The translations under genes were made by a program, and so were the position numbers. A model generated the notes under the pieces. The model saw only the letters and a program-made list of their open reading frames with translations, made no database searches and was not told where the DNA came from. This document shows positions 43,929-51,758 of a DNA stretch of 64,000 nucleotides, in pieces. Source of the DNA: an uncultured Eubacteriales bacterium (GTDB lineage: Bacteria; Bacillota; Clostridia; Oscillospirales; Acutalibacteraceae); NCBI GenBank assembly GCA_934466515.1, contig CAKSLH010000001.1, positions 62,001 through 126,000 on the forward strand, in the 5' to 3' direction. Position 1 is the first letter of the stretch; each line of letters begins with the position of its first letter.

Positions 43929-43957
43929 ATTATATATAATAATCTTACTAAAGTCAA
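43929..43957 (-). promoter_or_regulatory. Sigma-A promoter of the ABC operon
   Basis: Minus strand TTGACT (43952-43957), 17-bp spacer, TATAAT (43929-43934), just after the glutamate synthase operon. Confidence 0.75.
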
Positions 43958-43983
43958 AGGTTTAATTCGCAACACACATTTAC

Positions 43984-44703
43984 TTAATTCGCAACATAAA
44001 GCTGTTTATAAGGATTGTTGGTATCGGGGGTTATAACCGTAAATTCTTCATTTATAATTTTCTTAAAGTCACAGCCGAAATAATCACAATATTTTTCTAT
44101 AAACGGATTGATTTCCGCTAAATCATTTTCATCTGCCTTTTTTACCGTTACCGATTTCGGAAATTCAATATTATCGGCATTTCCTCTTAAAACCATTTTG
44201 CCGCCGTGCATTCCCGTACATGGGAAATTGCCGACAACTGGCTTTTTATCGGAATTAAGACCCAAAACTATGATAAGACCGCCTGCCTGATATTCGCCTA
44301 AAAAGCTTCCTGCTCTGCCGCCAATTACAATAAGCGGTTTTTTATCCTTATAAGCTTTCATGTGAATTCCTGCTCTGTAGCCTGCATTGCCTTTAATATA
44401 AATCGAGCCGCCGCGCATGGCGTATCCCGCCGCGTCGCCAACATTTCCGTGAATTATGATTTCTCCCTCGTTCATGGTATCACCTACGGCATCCTGCGCG
44501 TTTCCTTTAACGGTGATTTTTGCACCCGTAAGGTAAGCGCCGAGCGCATTCCCCGGGATTCCCTCAATCGAGATAGAAACATCGCTCATTCCCGTTCCTA
44601 TAAACCTTTGCCCGAGACAGTTAACTATCTCGCAGGATTTTGAGGATTTTCTTATAAGCTTATTTAATTCTTTAAAATCATTTTTTTCTGCGTTTATAAT
44701 CAT
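43984..44703 (-). CDS. Glutamate synthase GXGXG (C-terminal) subunit
   Basis: A 239-residue protein made of the right-handed beta-helix GXGXG domain, which in ordinary GltB is the C-terminal structural domain. Repeats such as GIPGNALGAYLTG, GNAQDAVGDTMNEG and GNVGDAAGYAMRGG are visible. It is the third gene of a split glutamate synthase. A 13-base copy of its last codons (TGTTGCGAATTAA) is repeated 10 bases after the stop. Confidence 0.93.
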   Translation of the reverse strand: MIINAEKNDFKELNKLIRKSSKSCEIVNCLGQRFIGTGMSDVSISIEGIPGNALGAYLTGAKITVKGNAQDAVGDTMNEGEIIIHGNVGDAAGYAMRGGSIYIKGNAGYRAGIHMKAYKDKKPLIVIGGRAGSFLGEYQAGGLIIVLGLNSDKKPVVGNFPCTGMHGGKMVLRGNADNIEFPKSVTVKKADENDLAEINPFIEKYCDYFGCDFKKIINEEFTVITPDTNNPYKQLYVAN

Positions 44704-44715
44704 AATTTCACACCT

Positions 44716-46221
44716 CTATTCTCCCGCATGGGCAATTCCCAAAATTTCAAGCTCTTTAGCATTCAGTCCTACTCCGCGCAGCATCAGTCTGTTTCCTTTA
44801 AGCGCCTCTATGGAATTTATTCCCATTCCGCCCATAAGCTCCTTTATTTCATGCTGCCAAGCACGGACTAAATTAACAAGTCTTTTACTTCCCTCATCGG
44901 GGTCAAGCCTATTTACAAGCTCCGGAATCTGGGTTGCAATTCCCCAATTGCACTTGCCCTGCTGACAGCACCTGCAAAGGTGGCATCCGAGAGCCAAAAG
45001 CGCCGCTGTCGCGATATAGCAGGCGTCAGCCCCTAAGGCAACGGCTTTTATAACATCAGAAGCCGACCTTATACTGCCGCCTACAATCAGGGAAACATTA
45101 TTTCTTATTCCCTCGTCCCTCAGCCTTGTATCAACCGCTGCAAGGGCAAGCTCAACAGGAATTCCGACATTGTCTCTTATCCTTGTCGGTGCGGCTCCCG
45201 TGCCGCCCCTGAAGCCGTCAATAGCAATAATATCGGCTCCGCTCCTTGCGATTCCGCTCGCAATAGCCGCTATATTATGTACCGCCGCAACCTTTACGAT
45301 AATAGGCTTTTTATAGCCCGTTGCCTCTTTTAAAGAAAATACAAGCTGTCTTAAATCCTCTATTGAATAAATATCATGATGAGGAGCGGGAGAAATCGCG
45401 TCCGAGCCCTCGGGAATCATTCGGGTTTTTGAAACATCGCCGACTATTTTTGCCCCCGGCAGATGTCCGCCTATTCCCGGCTTTGCGCCCTGACCCATTT
45501 TAATTTCAATTGCGGCGCCCGCATTAAGATACTTTTCATATACTCCGAATCTTCCCGAAGCCACCTGAACAACGGTATTATCTCCGTAAACATAAAAGTC
45601 CTCATGAAGTCCGCCCTCACCGGTGTTATAATAAATTCCAAGCTCCTTTGCCGCTCTTGCAAGACTTTCATGGGCATTATAGCTTATCGACCCGTAGCTC
45701 ATAGCGGAAAACATAATAGGCACCGAAAGCTCAAGCTGGGGCGGAATATCGGTTATGATATTGCCGTTTTCGTCCCTCTTTATCTCTGCAGGCTTTTTTC
45801 CTAAAAACACCTTTGTCTCCATAGGCTCTCTTAAAGGGTCTATAGGCGGATTAGTAACCTGAGAGGCATTTATAAGGATTTTGTCAAAATAAACCGGCAT
45901 TTTAACGGGACTTCCCATTGAAGAAAGTAAAACCCCGCCTGTTGACGCCTGTTTATAAATCTCTTTAACTGTATCCGACTGCCAGTTTGCATTTTCTCTT
46001 AAGGTACAGTCGGTCTTGCGGATTTTAAGAGCATGAACAGGGCAAAAGGAAACGCACCTCTGACAGTCGACGCATTTTGAGTCGTCGCTTATCATAACGC
46101 CCTTTTTCTCATTAAATGAATGTACGCCGTTATAGCACTGCTTTTCGCAAATTCTGCAGTTCGTGCATTTGTCGGAATTTCTTACAACTTCAAATTCGGG
46201 ATAAATATAATCAAGCGACAT
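44716..46221 (-). CDS. Glutamate synthase central/FMN subunit with ferredoxin domain
   Basis: A 501-residue protein. The N-terminal 2x[4Fe-4S] ferredoxin module shows CTNCRICEKQC and CVDCQRCVSFCP. The FMN-binding GltS-type barrel follows (GEGGLHEDF, KMGQGAKPGIGGHLPG, IDGFRGGTGAAPT) and a CHLCRCCQQGKC cluster motif. It reduces 2-oxoglutarate plus ammonia to glutamate. Electrons probably come from ferredoxin. Its ATG overlaps the stop of the amidotransferase gene by one base (TGATG). Confidence 0.95.
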   Translation of the reverse strand: MSLDYIYPEFEVVRNSDKCTNCRICEKQCYNGVHSFNEKKGVMISDDSKCVDCQRCVSFCPVHALKIRKTDCTLRENANWQSDTVKEIYKQASTGGVLLSSMGSPVKMPVYFDKILINASQVTNPPIDPLREPMETKVFLGKKPAEIKRDENGNIITDIPPQLELSVPIMFSAMSYGSISYNAHESLARAAKELGIYYNTGEGGLHEDFYVYGDNTVVQVASGRFGVYEKYLNAGAAIEIKMGQGAKPGIGGHLPGAKIVGDVSKTRMIPEGSDAISPAPHHDIYSIEDLRQLVFSLKEATGYKKPIIVKVAAVHNIAAIASGIARSGADIIAIDGFRGGTGAAPTRIRDNVGIPVELALAAVDTRLRDEGIRNNVSLIVGGSIRSASDVIKAVALGADACYIATAALLALGCHLCRCCQQGKCNWGIATQIPELVNRLDPDEGSKRLVNLVRAWQHEIKELMGGMGINSIEALKGNRLMLRGVGLNAKELEILGIAHAGE

Positions 46222-47312
46222 CAGAACGTTCCCTCCTTTACATTTACTATTATCGGTTCTCCGCCCGACGGCGCATAGACCGTGTCAATATCGGGATTCA
46301 TGGCTCTTATTGCCGCCTCTTCGCTCGCGATATAAACCTTACCGTCCTTTTTTGCCGTTACCATTGAGCGAAGCTTTAATCTGTCATTAAGCGCCATCAG
46401 ACCGCCTGTGAAGCCTAAAATTATTGAAAAAGGTCCTGTTATTAAAAGGCTCGGATAAATTTTCCTTAAATATTCAAGTCTGTCCTTATCTAATGGCTCT
46501 TTTTTATCAATCGTGCTCCAGAAGGGTGCTGCGATAACCGACGCGGTTTCGCTAAGCGTAAGCTTTTGTCTTCTTAAAAGATAATCTGCAATATAGGCTA
46601 TAACCTCGGTATCGGTCTGCAGGGTGCATTTATATCCGAACATTTCAATGTATCGGCGGTTAGCGTCATAAGAGGAGATCTCGCCGTTATGTACAACGGA
46701 ATAATCAAGCAGTGAAAACGGGTGCGCTCCGCCCCACCAGCCGGGGGTATTAGTCGGATATCTTCCGTGAGCCGTCCATGAATAGCCCTCATATTCTTCT
46801 AGTCTGTAAAATCTTCCGACATCCTCGGGAAATCCGACAGCCTTAAATGTGCCCATATTTTTGCCGCTTGAAAATACATAAGCGCCGTTTAAATTCGTAT
46901 TTATATGCATAACCGTTCTTGCGACATATTCCTTTTCGTCAAGCTGTAATCTTGAAAGAACGCTCGAAAGAGGAGCGACAAAATATCGCCAAATATACGG
47001 AACATCCGTGATTTCGGGAATTTTTCTTATAGGGATATTTTCGGCCTTTACAATTTCAAAGCTGTCCTTTAAGAACCGCTCGCATTCTACCCTATCCTCA
47101 TTATCGTTATAAAAAATATGAAGCGCGTAAAGCTCCTTATATTCGGGATAAATTCCGTAAGCCGCAAAGCCGCCGCCCAAGCCGTTAGACCTGTCATGCA
47201 TCGGAATCATGCTTTTTATAATGGTTTCACCTGTCATTTTTTCTCCGTTTTCGGAAATGATTGCTGAAATCGCGCAACCCGAAGGAATTCTGATTTCTCC
47301 CTCTTTTTTCAT
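46221..47312 (-). CDS. Glutamate synthase glutamine amidotransferase subunit
   Basis: A 363-residue class II amidotransferase that releases ammonia from glutamine. The probable catalytic Cys is residue 13 in IPSGCAISA, so a 12-residue propeptide would have to be removed, as in known GltB proteins. GRYPTNTPGWWGGAHPFSLL and VVHNGEISSYDANRRY are family blocks. The ATG at 47312 is picked because AAAGGGGAAT lies seven bases upstream and the longer frame would run through the attenuator and its palindrome. First gene of the operon. Confidence 0.93.
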   Translation of the reverse strand: MKKEGEIRIPSGCAISAIISENGEKMTGETIIKSMIPMHDRSNGLGGGFAAYGIYPEYKELYALHIFYNDNEDRVECERFLKDSFEIVKAENIPIRKIPEITDVPYIWRYFVAPLSSVLSRLQLDEKEYVARTVMHINTNLNGAYVFSSGKNMGTFKAVGFPEDVGRFYRLEEYEGYSWTAHGRYPTNTPGWWGGAHPFSLLDYSVVHNGEISSYDANRRYIEMFGYKCTLQTDTEVIAYIADYLLRRQKLTLSETASVIAAPFWSTIDKKEPLDKDRLEYLRKIYPSLLITGPFSIILGFTGGLMALNDRLKLRSMVTAKKDGKVYIASEEAAIRAMNPDIDTVYAPSGGEPIIVNVKEGTF

Positions 47313-47333
47313 AAGTATTCCCCTTTCCGGATA

Positions 47334-47349
47334 GTGTGACCTGTCACAC
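47334..47349. repeat. GTGTGAC-CT-GTCACAC palindrome upstream of the glutamate synthase operon
   Basis: Perfect 7-bp arms, between the attenuator and the ribosome site of the amidotransferase gene. The same TGTGACAGG core appears in the hairpin at 54577-54611. Confidence 0.6.
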
Positions 47350-47356
47350 AAAAATA

Positions 47357-47409
47357 AAAAAGCGCTCAGATACGGCGAAAAATGCCGTAAATGAACGCCT
47401 TTGCTCATT
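47357..47409 (-). promoter_or_regulatory. ANTAR-like antiterminator/terminator leader of the glutamate synthase operon
   Basis: Minus-strand RNA: hairpin P, AATGAGC-[AAAGGC]-GTTCATT (47390-47409), a 7-bp stem with a hexaloop having A at position 1 and G at 4. The competing terminator pairs AGGCGTTCA with TGAGCGCTT around an inner TACGGC/GCCGTA hairpin, ending in a T-run (47357-47401). Loop and 3' arm of P form the 5' arm of the terminator, so only one can form. This is the geometry of ANTAR-regulated leaders. Confidence 0.7.
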
Positions 47410-47423
47410 ATTTTAGCCTACAT

Positions 47424-47452
47424 ATTATATCACCCGAGGCAAATTTTGTCAA
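47424..47452 (-). promoter_or_regulatory. Sigma-A promoter of the glutamate synthase operon
   Basis: Minus strand TTGACA (47447-47452), 17-bp spacer, TATAAT (47424-47429): perfect consensus hexamers. Start near 47417. Confidence 0.88.
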
Positions 47453-47478
47453 GTTTTAAAATTTTTTAAAAAAAAGGG

Positions 47479-47507
47479 TTGACAAATGAAATCAAAGCGA
47501 GTATAAT
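47479..47507 (+). promoter_or_regulatory. Sigma-A promoter of glnN-amt
   Basis: TTGACA (47479-47484), 17-bp spacer, TATAAT (47502-47507): perfect consensus, start near 47514. Only 26 bp separate the two divergent -35 boxes. Confidence 0.88.
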
Positions 47508-47518
47508 GTCACGCATAG

Positions 47519-47568
47519 AAGGCAAAGGCGTCTTAAGGGGTTTCCCCTTTTGACGCTTCTTTTTTTAT
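47519..47568 (+). promoter_or_regulatory. glnN leader, first ANTAR-like hairpin and terminator
   Basis: Hairpin P1 is AAGGC-[AAAGGC]-GTCTT (47519-47534). Terminator 1 pairs GCGTC (47528-47532) with GACGC (47552-47556) and AAGGGG with CCCCTT, followed by TTCTTTTTTT. The terminator's 5' arm starts inside the P1 hexaloop, so the two are exclusive. Confidence 0.7.
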
Positions 47569-47586
47569 TTTAAAAGCTTATATTTT

Positions 47587-47652
47587 GCGAGGCAAAGGTG
47601 TCTTATTCCTTTAAAGGGATAACCGCCCCTTTGCCTCGCTTTTATTTTATTT
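47587..47652 (+). promoter_or_regulatory. glnN leader, second ANTAR-like hairpin and terminator
   Basis: Hairpin P2 is GAGGC-[AAAGGT]-GTCTT (47589-47604), a near copy of P1. Terminator 2 is a perfect 12-bp stem, GCGAGGCAAAGG (47587-47598) with CCTTTGCCTCGC (47628-47639), then TTTTATTTTATTT. P2 and terminator 2 share the 5' arm, so they are exclusive. The CAAGGAGT ribosome site follows. Confidence 0.72.
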
Positions 47653-47669
47653 CAAGGAGTTGTGTTTTT

Positions 47670-49766
47670 ATGAAAACAGTACCGGAATATTTCGGAAGTC
47701 TGGTCTTTGATGACCGCGTAATGAAGGCAAAGCTGCCGAGCGATGTTTATAATTCGCTCAAGAAAACCATTGATGAGGGCGCAAGCCTTAAAAATGATGT
47801 TGCTAATGCGGTTGCAAACGCAATGAAGGACTGGGCGGTTGAGCACGGAGCCACTCATTTTACACATTGGTTCCAGCCTCTTACCGGAATTACCGCTGAA
47901 AAGCACGACAGCTTTATTTCCCCCTCTCCCGACGGCGGAGTAATTATGGAATTTTCGGGCAAGGAGCTTATAAAGGGCGAACCTGACGCATCCTCTTTCC
48001 CCTCGGGCGGCTTAAGAGCAACATTTGAAGCAAGAGGTTATACCGCTTGGGACCCGACCTCCTATGCTTTTATAAAAGACAAAACACTTTGTATTCCTAC
48101 CGCGTTTTGTTCCTACGGCGGCGAGGCGCTTGATAAAAAGACTCCTCTTCTCCGCTCCATGCAGGCGCTTAACAAGCAGGCTTTAAGAATTTTAAAGCTT
48201 TTCGGAAATACCGACGTTAAATGCGTAAGAACCTCTGTTGGTCCCGAGCAGGAATATTTCCTCATTCCTAAGGAAATGTTTGATAAAAGAAAGGATCTGC
48301 AGTTCTGCGGAAGAACGCTTTTCGGAGCAAAGCCGCCTAAAGGTCAGGAGCTTGACGACCATTACTTCGGAGTTATCAAGCCGAGAGTAGCCGAATTTAT
48401 GGCTGACCTTAACGAAGAGCTTTGGAAGCTCGGAATTTTGGCAAAAACCGAGCATAACGAGGTTGCCCCCGCTCAGCATGAATTAGCCCCGATTTATGCT
48501 ACCACTAATATTGCGACCGACCATAACCAGCTTACAATGGAGATTATGCAGAAGGTTGCGGCAAAGCACGGACTTGTTTGTCTCTTGCACGAAAAGCCCT
48601 TTGCAGGTGTCAACGGCTCGGGCAAGCACAACAACTGGTCAATGGCAACCGATACGGGCGTTAACCTTTTAACCCCGGGAGAAACGCCTTATGAAAACGC
48701 TCAGTTTTTGCTCTTCCTTTGCGCTGTAATTAAAGCGGTAGACGATTATCAGGACCTTTTAAGACTTGCCGTAGCAACAGCGGGAAACGATCACCGCTTA
48801 GGCGCAAACGAGGCTCCTCCGGCAGTTGTTTCGATGTTTTTAGGCGACGAGCTTACCGCAGTGCTTGACGCAATAGAAAACGACAAGCCCTACAGCGGAA
48901 CGGAAAAAACGATTATGAAGCTCGGCGTACATATTCTTCCGAAATTCGCGCGCGACAACACCGACAGAAACCGTACATCTCCGTTTGCCTTTACGGGAAA
49001 TAAGTTTGAATTCAGAATGCTCGGCTCTTCAAACAGCATTGCCTGCACAAATATCATGCTTAACGCCGCAGTTGCCGAGTCGCTTAAAATTTACGCCGAC
49101 AGGCTTGAAAACGCGGAGGATTTCGAAACCGCTCTTCACGATATGATTAAAAAGACGATTAAGGATCACAAGAGAATTATATTCAACGGAAACGGTTATG
49201 ACGATTCATGGATAAAAGAGGCAACCGAAAAGCGCGGACTTTTAAATCTCCGCACCACTCCCGACGCGCTTCCTAAAATCCTTGACAAAAAGAATGTTGA
49301 AATGCTCACCTCATTAAAGGTATTTACAGAGGCTGAAATCCATTCGCGTTACGAAATCACTCTAGAAAACTACTGCAAGACCGTAAACATTGAAGCCCTT
49401 ACAATGGTAGATATGACAAAGAAGGAAATTTTACCTGCCATTGAAAGCTATATCAAGGAGCTTTCAAAAACCGCTTCATTAAAGGTTGAGGCAGTTCCTG
49501 GGCTTACTTCTAAATACGAATCGGATACGATTTCAAGGCTTTCGCTTTTGTCCGACGAAATTTATACTGCTGTATGCGACCTTGAAAAGTCGCTTGTAGA
49601 GCTTAAGACGGCAAGCGATATAACCGAGGAATCAGTTATGATAAGAGATGTAATTTTAAACAAGATGGCGGCGCTCAGGGTTCCCTGTGACGAAGCCGAA
49701 ACGCTTACCGCTGAAAAATACTGGCCCTTCCCGACCTACGGAGAGCTGCTTTTCGGGGTAAAATAA
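47670..49766 (+). CDS. glnN: Glutamine synthetase type III
   Basis: A 698-residue GSIII enzyme, much longer than type I (about 470), condensing glutamate, ammonia and ATP. Signs are VPEYFGSLVFDD at the start, FHWFQPLTG-like THFTHWFQPLTG, SVGPEQEYFLI, KTEHNEVAPAQHELAPIY and GANEAPPAVVSMFLGD. The ATG at 47670 sits 9 bases after CAAGGAG; longer reading would pass through the second terminator. Together with the divergent glutamate synthase it forms a GS-GOGAT pair. amt follows 13 bases downstream. Confidence 0.96.
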   Translation: MKTVPEYFGSLVFDDRVMKAKLPSDVYNSLKKTIDEGASLKNDVANAVANAMKDWAVEHGATHFTHWFQPLTGITAEKHDSFISPSPDGGVIMEFSGKELIKGEPDASSFPSGGLRATFEARGYTAWDPTSYAFIKDKTLCIPTAFCSYGGEALDKKTPLLRSMQALNKQALRILKLFGNTDVKCVRTSVGPEQEYFLIPKEMFDKRKDLQFCGRTLFGAKPPKGQELDDHYFGVIKPRVAEFMADLNEELWKLGILAKTEHNEVAPAQHELAPIYATTNIATDHNQLTMEIMQKVAAKHGLVCLLHEKPFAGVNGSGKHNNWSMATDTGVNLLTPGETPYENAQFLLFLCAVIKAVDDYQDLLRLAVATAGNDHRLGANEAPPAVVSMFLGDELTAVLDAIENDKPYSGTEKTIMKLGVHILPKFARDNTDRNRTSPFAFTGNKFEFRMLGSSNSIACTNIMLNAAVAESLKIYADRLENAEDFETALHDMIKKTIKDHKRIIFNGNGYDDSWIKEATEKRGLLNLRTTPDALPKILDKKNVEMLTSLKVFTEAEIHSRYEITLENYCKTVNIEALTMVDMTKKEILPAIESYIKELSKTASLKVEAVPGLTSKYESDTISRLSLLSDEIYTAVCDLEKSLVELKTASDITEESVMIRDVILNKMAALRVPCDEAETLTAEKYWPFPTYGELLFGVK

Positions 49767-49779
49767 GGAGGAAATTCAA

Positions 49780-51501
49780 ATGACATACAGTGCGGTAAAT
49801 ACCATTTGGGTGCTTATAGGCGCCGCGTTGGTATTCTTTATGCAAGCAGGCTTTTCGATGTGCGAGGCAGGCTTTACAAGGGCTAAAAACACCGGAAACA
49901 TACTTATGAAAAACCTTATGGATTTCTGTATAGGAACACCCTGTTTTTGGCTTATCGGTTTCGGTATAATGTTTGGGTCGGGTTCTGCACTATTCGGTTG
50001 GATAGACCCTCTTATAATGAAAGATTACAGCCATATTTTACCGGCAGGCGTTCCGCTATGGGCTTATGCAATATTTCAGACTGTTTTCTGCGCAACTTCC
50101 GCAACAATTGTTTCGGGCGCAATGGCTGAAAGAACAAAATTCAGCGCATACTGCATTTATTCCGCGGCAATTTCCCTTTTCATTTATCCTGTTTCGGGAC
50201 ACTGGATTTGGGGCGGCGGCTGGCTTTCAAAGTTAGGCTTCCACGATTTTGCAGGCTCAACGGCAGTTCACATGGTCGGCGGAATTTGCGCTTTAATCGG
50301 TGCCGCCATGTTAGGTCCGCGTATCGGAAAATATGATAAAAAAGGCAAGCCGAGAGCGATTTTAGGTCACAACCTGACCTTTGCGGCGCTCGGAGTATTC
50401 ATTCTTTGGTTCTGCTGGTTCGGTTTCAACGGCGCTTCAACCGTCGGCATGGATACCGACGAGCTTATGATAAGCGCAGGAAGAATTTTCTTTAACACAA
50501 ACCTTGCGGCGGCGGTCGCATGCTGTGTAACGCTTATATTTACATGGATTAGATATAAAAAGCCTGATGTTTCTATGACCTATAACGCGGCTCTTGCAGG
50601 TCTTGTCGGTATAACGGCAGGCTGTGACGCGGTAGACCCGTTGGGCGCGGCGTTAATGGGTGTTATATTCGGAATTGTAATTGTTTTGGCAGTTGAATTC
50701 TTTGATAAGGTCGCAAAAATCGACGACCCAGTCGGAGCAATCTCCGTTCACTGCGTTTGCGGTGCGTTAGGCACTATTCTTACAGGATTTTTCGCAACTG
50801 GTGTTTCAACCGAAAAAGGCGTGTTCTACGGCGGCGGATTCCATTTCTTAGGAGTTCAGACCTTAGGCGTTGTTTCGGTAGCGGCTTATGTAAGCGTTAT
50901 TATAACCATAGTATTCTTAATTATAAAGCATACTATAGGACTAAGAGCATCTGCCGAGGACGAAATTGCGGGACTTGATATTTCAGAGCACGGTTTGCTT
51001 ACGGCTTATGCAGGCTTTGCAATGCTCCCCGACACTCTTACAGAGGACGGCGAAGATGTAACGGCTGTTACGGGAGATATCCCTGTTGCCGAAGCGATAC
51101 CCGTTAAAAAGGTTCCTTCTTTTGAAGAAAGCGACGGGAAAACGCCTAAGTTTACAAAGATTGAAATTATATGCAAGGAATATAAGTTTGAGGCGCTTAA
51201 AAAAGCATTGCTTGAGCTTGGAATTACAGGTATGACGCTTTCGCATGTTTTAGGCTGCGGAATTCAAAAGGGTAAGCCCGAATACTACCGCGGAGTTGAG
51301 GTTGAGGCAACGCTTCTGCCGAAAATTCAGCTTGATATAGTTGTAAGTAAGATTCCTGTAAGAAGTGTTATAGAAACCGCTAAAAAGGTTCTGTACACCG
51401 GACACATCGGAGACGGCAAGATATTTGTTTACGATGTTGAAAATGTTGTAAAGGTAAGAACCGGTGAAGAGGGCTATGACGCTTTGCAGGATGTAGAATA
51501 A
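49780..51501 (+). CDS. Ammonium transporter fused to a PII (GlnK) domain
   Basis: A 573-residue protein. Residues 1-415 form an Amt channel with eleven expected helices and the twin pore histidines (His164 in TAVHMVGG and His324 in SVHCVCGALG). After an acidic linker (about 415-455), residues 458-573 are a complete PII protein: FTKIEIICKEYKFEALKKAL, a T-loop GIQKGKPEYYRGVEVE (Tyr503 at the GlnK Tyr51 position) and GHIGDGKIFVYDVENVVKVRTGEEG. PII normally is a separate trimer that plugs the channel when nitrogen is plentiful; here it is tethered in cis. It is co-transcribed with glnN. Confidence 0.95.
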   Translation: MTYSAVNTIWVLIGAALVFFMQAGFSMCEAGFTRAKNTGNILMKNLMDFCIGTPCFWLIGFGIMFGSGSALFGWIDPLIMKDYSHILPAGVPLWAYAIFQTVFCATSATIVSGAMAERTKFSAYCIYSAAISLFIYPVSGHWIWGGGWLSKLGFHDFAGSTAVHMVGGICALIGAAMLGPRIGKYDKKGKPRAILGHNLTFAALGVFILWFCWFGFNGASTVGMDTDELMISAGRIFFNTNLAAAVACCVTLIFTWIRYKKPDVSMTYNAALAGLVGITAGCDAVDPLGAALMGVIFGIVIVLAVEFFDKVAKIDDPVGAISVHCVCGALGTILTGFFATGVSTEKGVFYGGGFHFLGVQTLGVVSVAAYVSVIITIVFLIIKHTIGLRASAEDEIAGLDISEHGLLTAYAGFAMLPDTLTEDGEDVTAVTGDIPVAEAIPVKKVPSFEESDGKTPKFTKIEIICKEYKFEALKKALLELGITGMTLSHVLGCGIQKGKPEYYRGVEVEATLLPKIQLDIVVSKIPVRSVIETAKKVLYTGHIGDGKIFVYDVENVVKVRTGEEGYDALQDVE

Positions 51502-51520
51502 GAATAAAAAAGGCGTTTGA

Positions 51521-51750
51521 GTCGGGATATGTCCGGCGGAAAACTCTTTACAGCGAGTATGGGACGGTGAGAGCCATGCAAGATAAATTCCGTTTTCGGG
51601 TAACCCCCGACGAGCTTTGACCCGAAAGATTTTTATCCAGTAGGCGATACGGTGTGCCGACCGTTACATCGGCAAATTAGAGTTCAAAGATAGGTGGCAC
51701 CGCGAGGAACAGCACTTGCCCTATTGAATGCTGAAATTACTTTTTCGGAG
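51521..51750 (+). promoter_or_regulatory. T-box leader, probably asparagine-specific, upstream of asnB-dapL
   Basis: The conserved T-box core is AGGTGGCACCGCG (51692-51704). Antiterminator arms ATAGG...GGCA and TGCCCTAT (51718-51724) flank it; TGGC in the bulge would pair with a GCCA tRNA end (Asn has discriminator G). Stem I closes with GTCGGG (51521-51526) and CCCGAC (51606-51611); GGTGAGAGCC is the apical-loop signature. The specifier is likely AAC (51602-51604), seven bases before GAGC. It begins 20 bases after the amt stop with no promoter of its own visible. Confidence 0.82.
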
Positions 51751-51758
51751 GTTTTAAT

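Noticed and set aside
51508..51520. AAAGGCG just ahead of the T-box
   Set aside because: No closing C before the loop and no stem; not an ANTAR-type hairpin.
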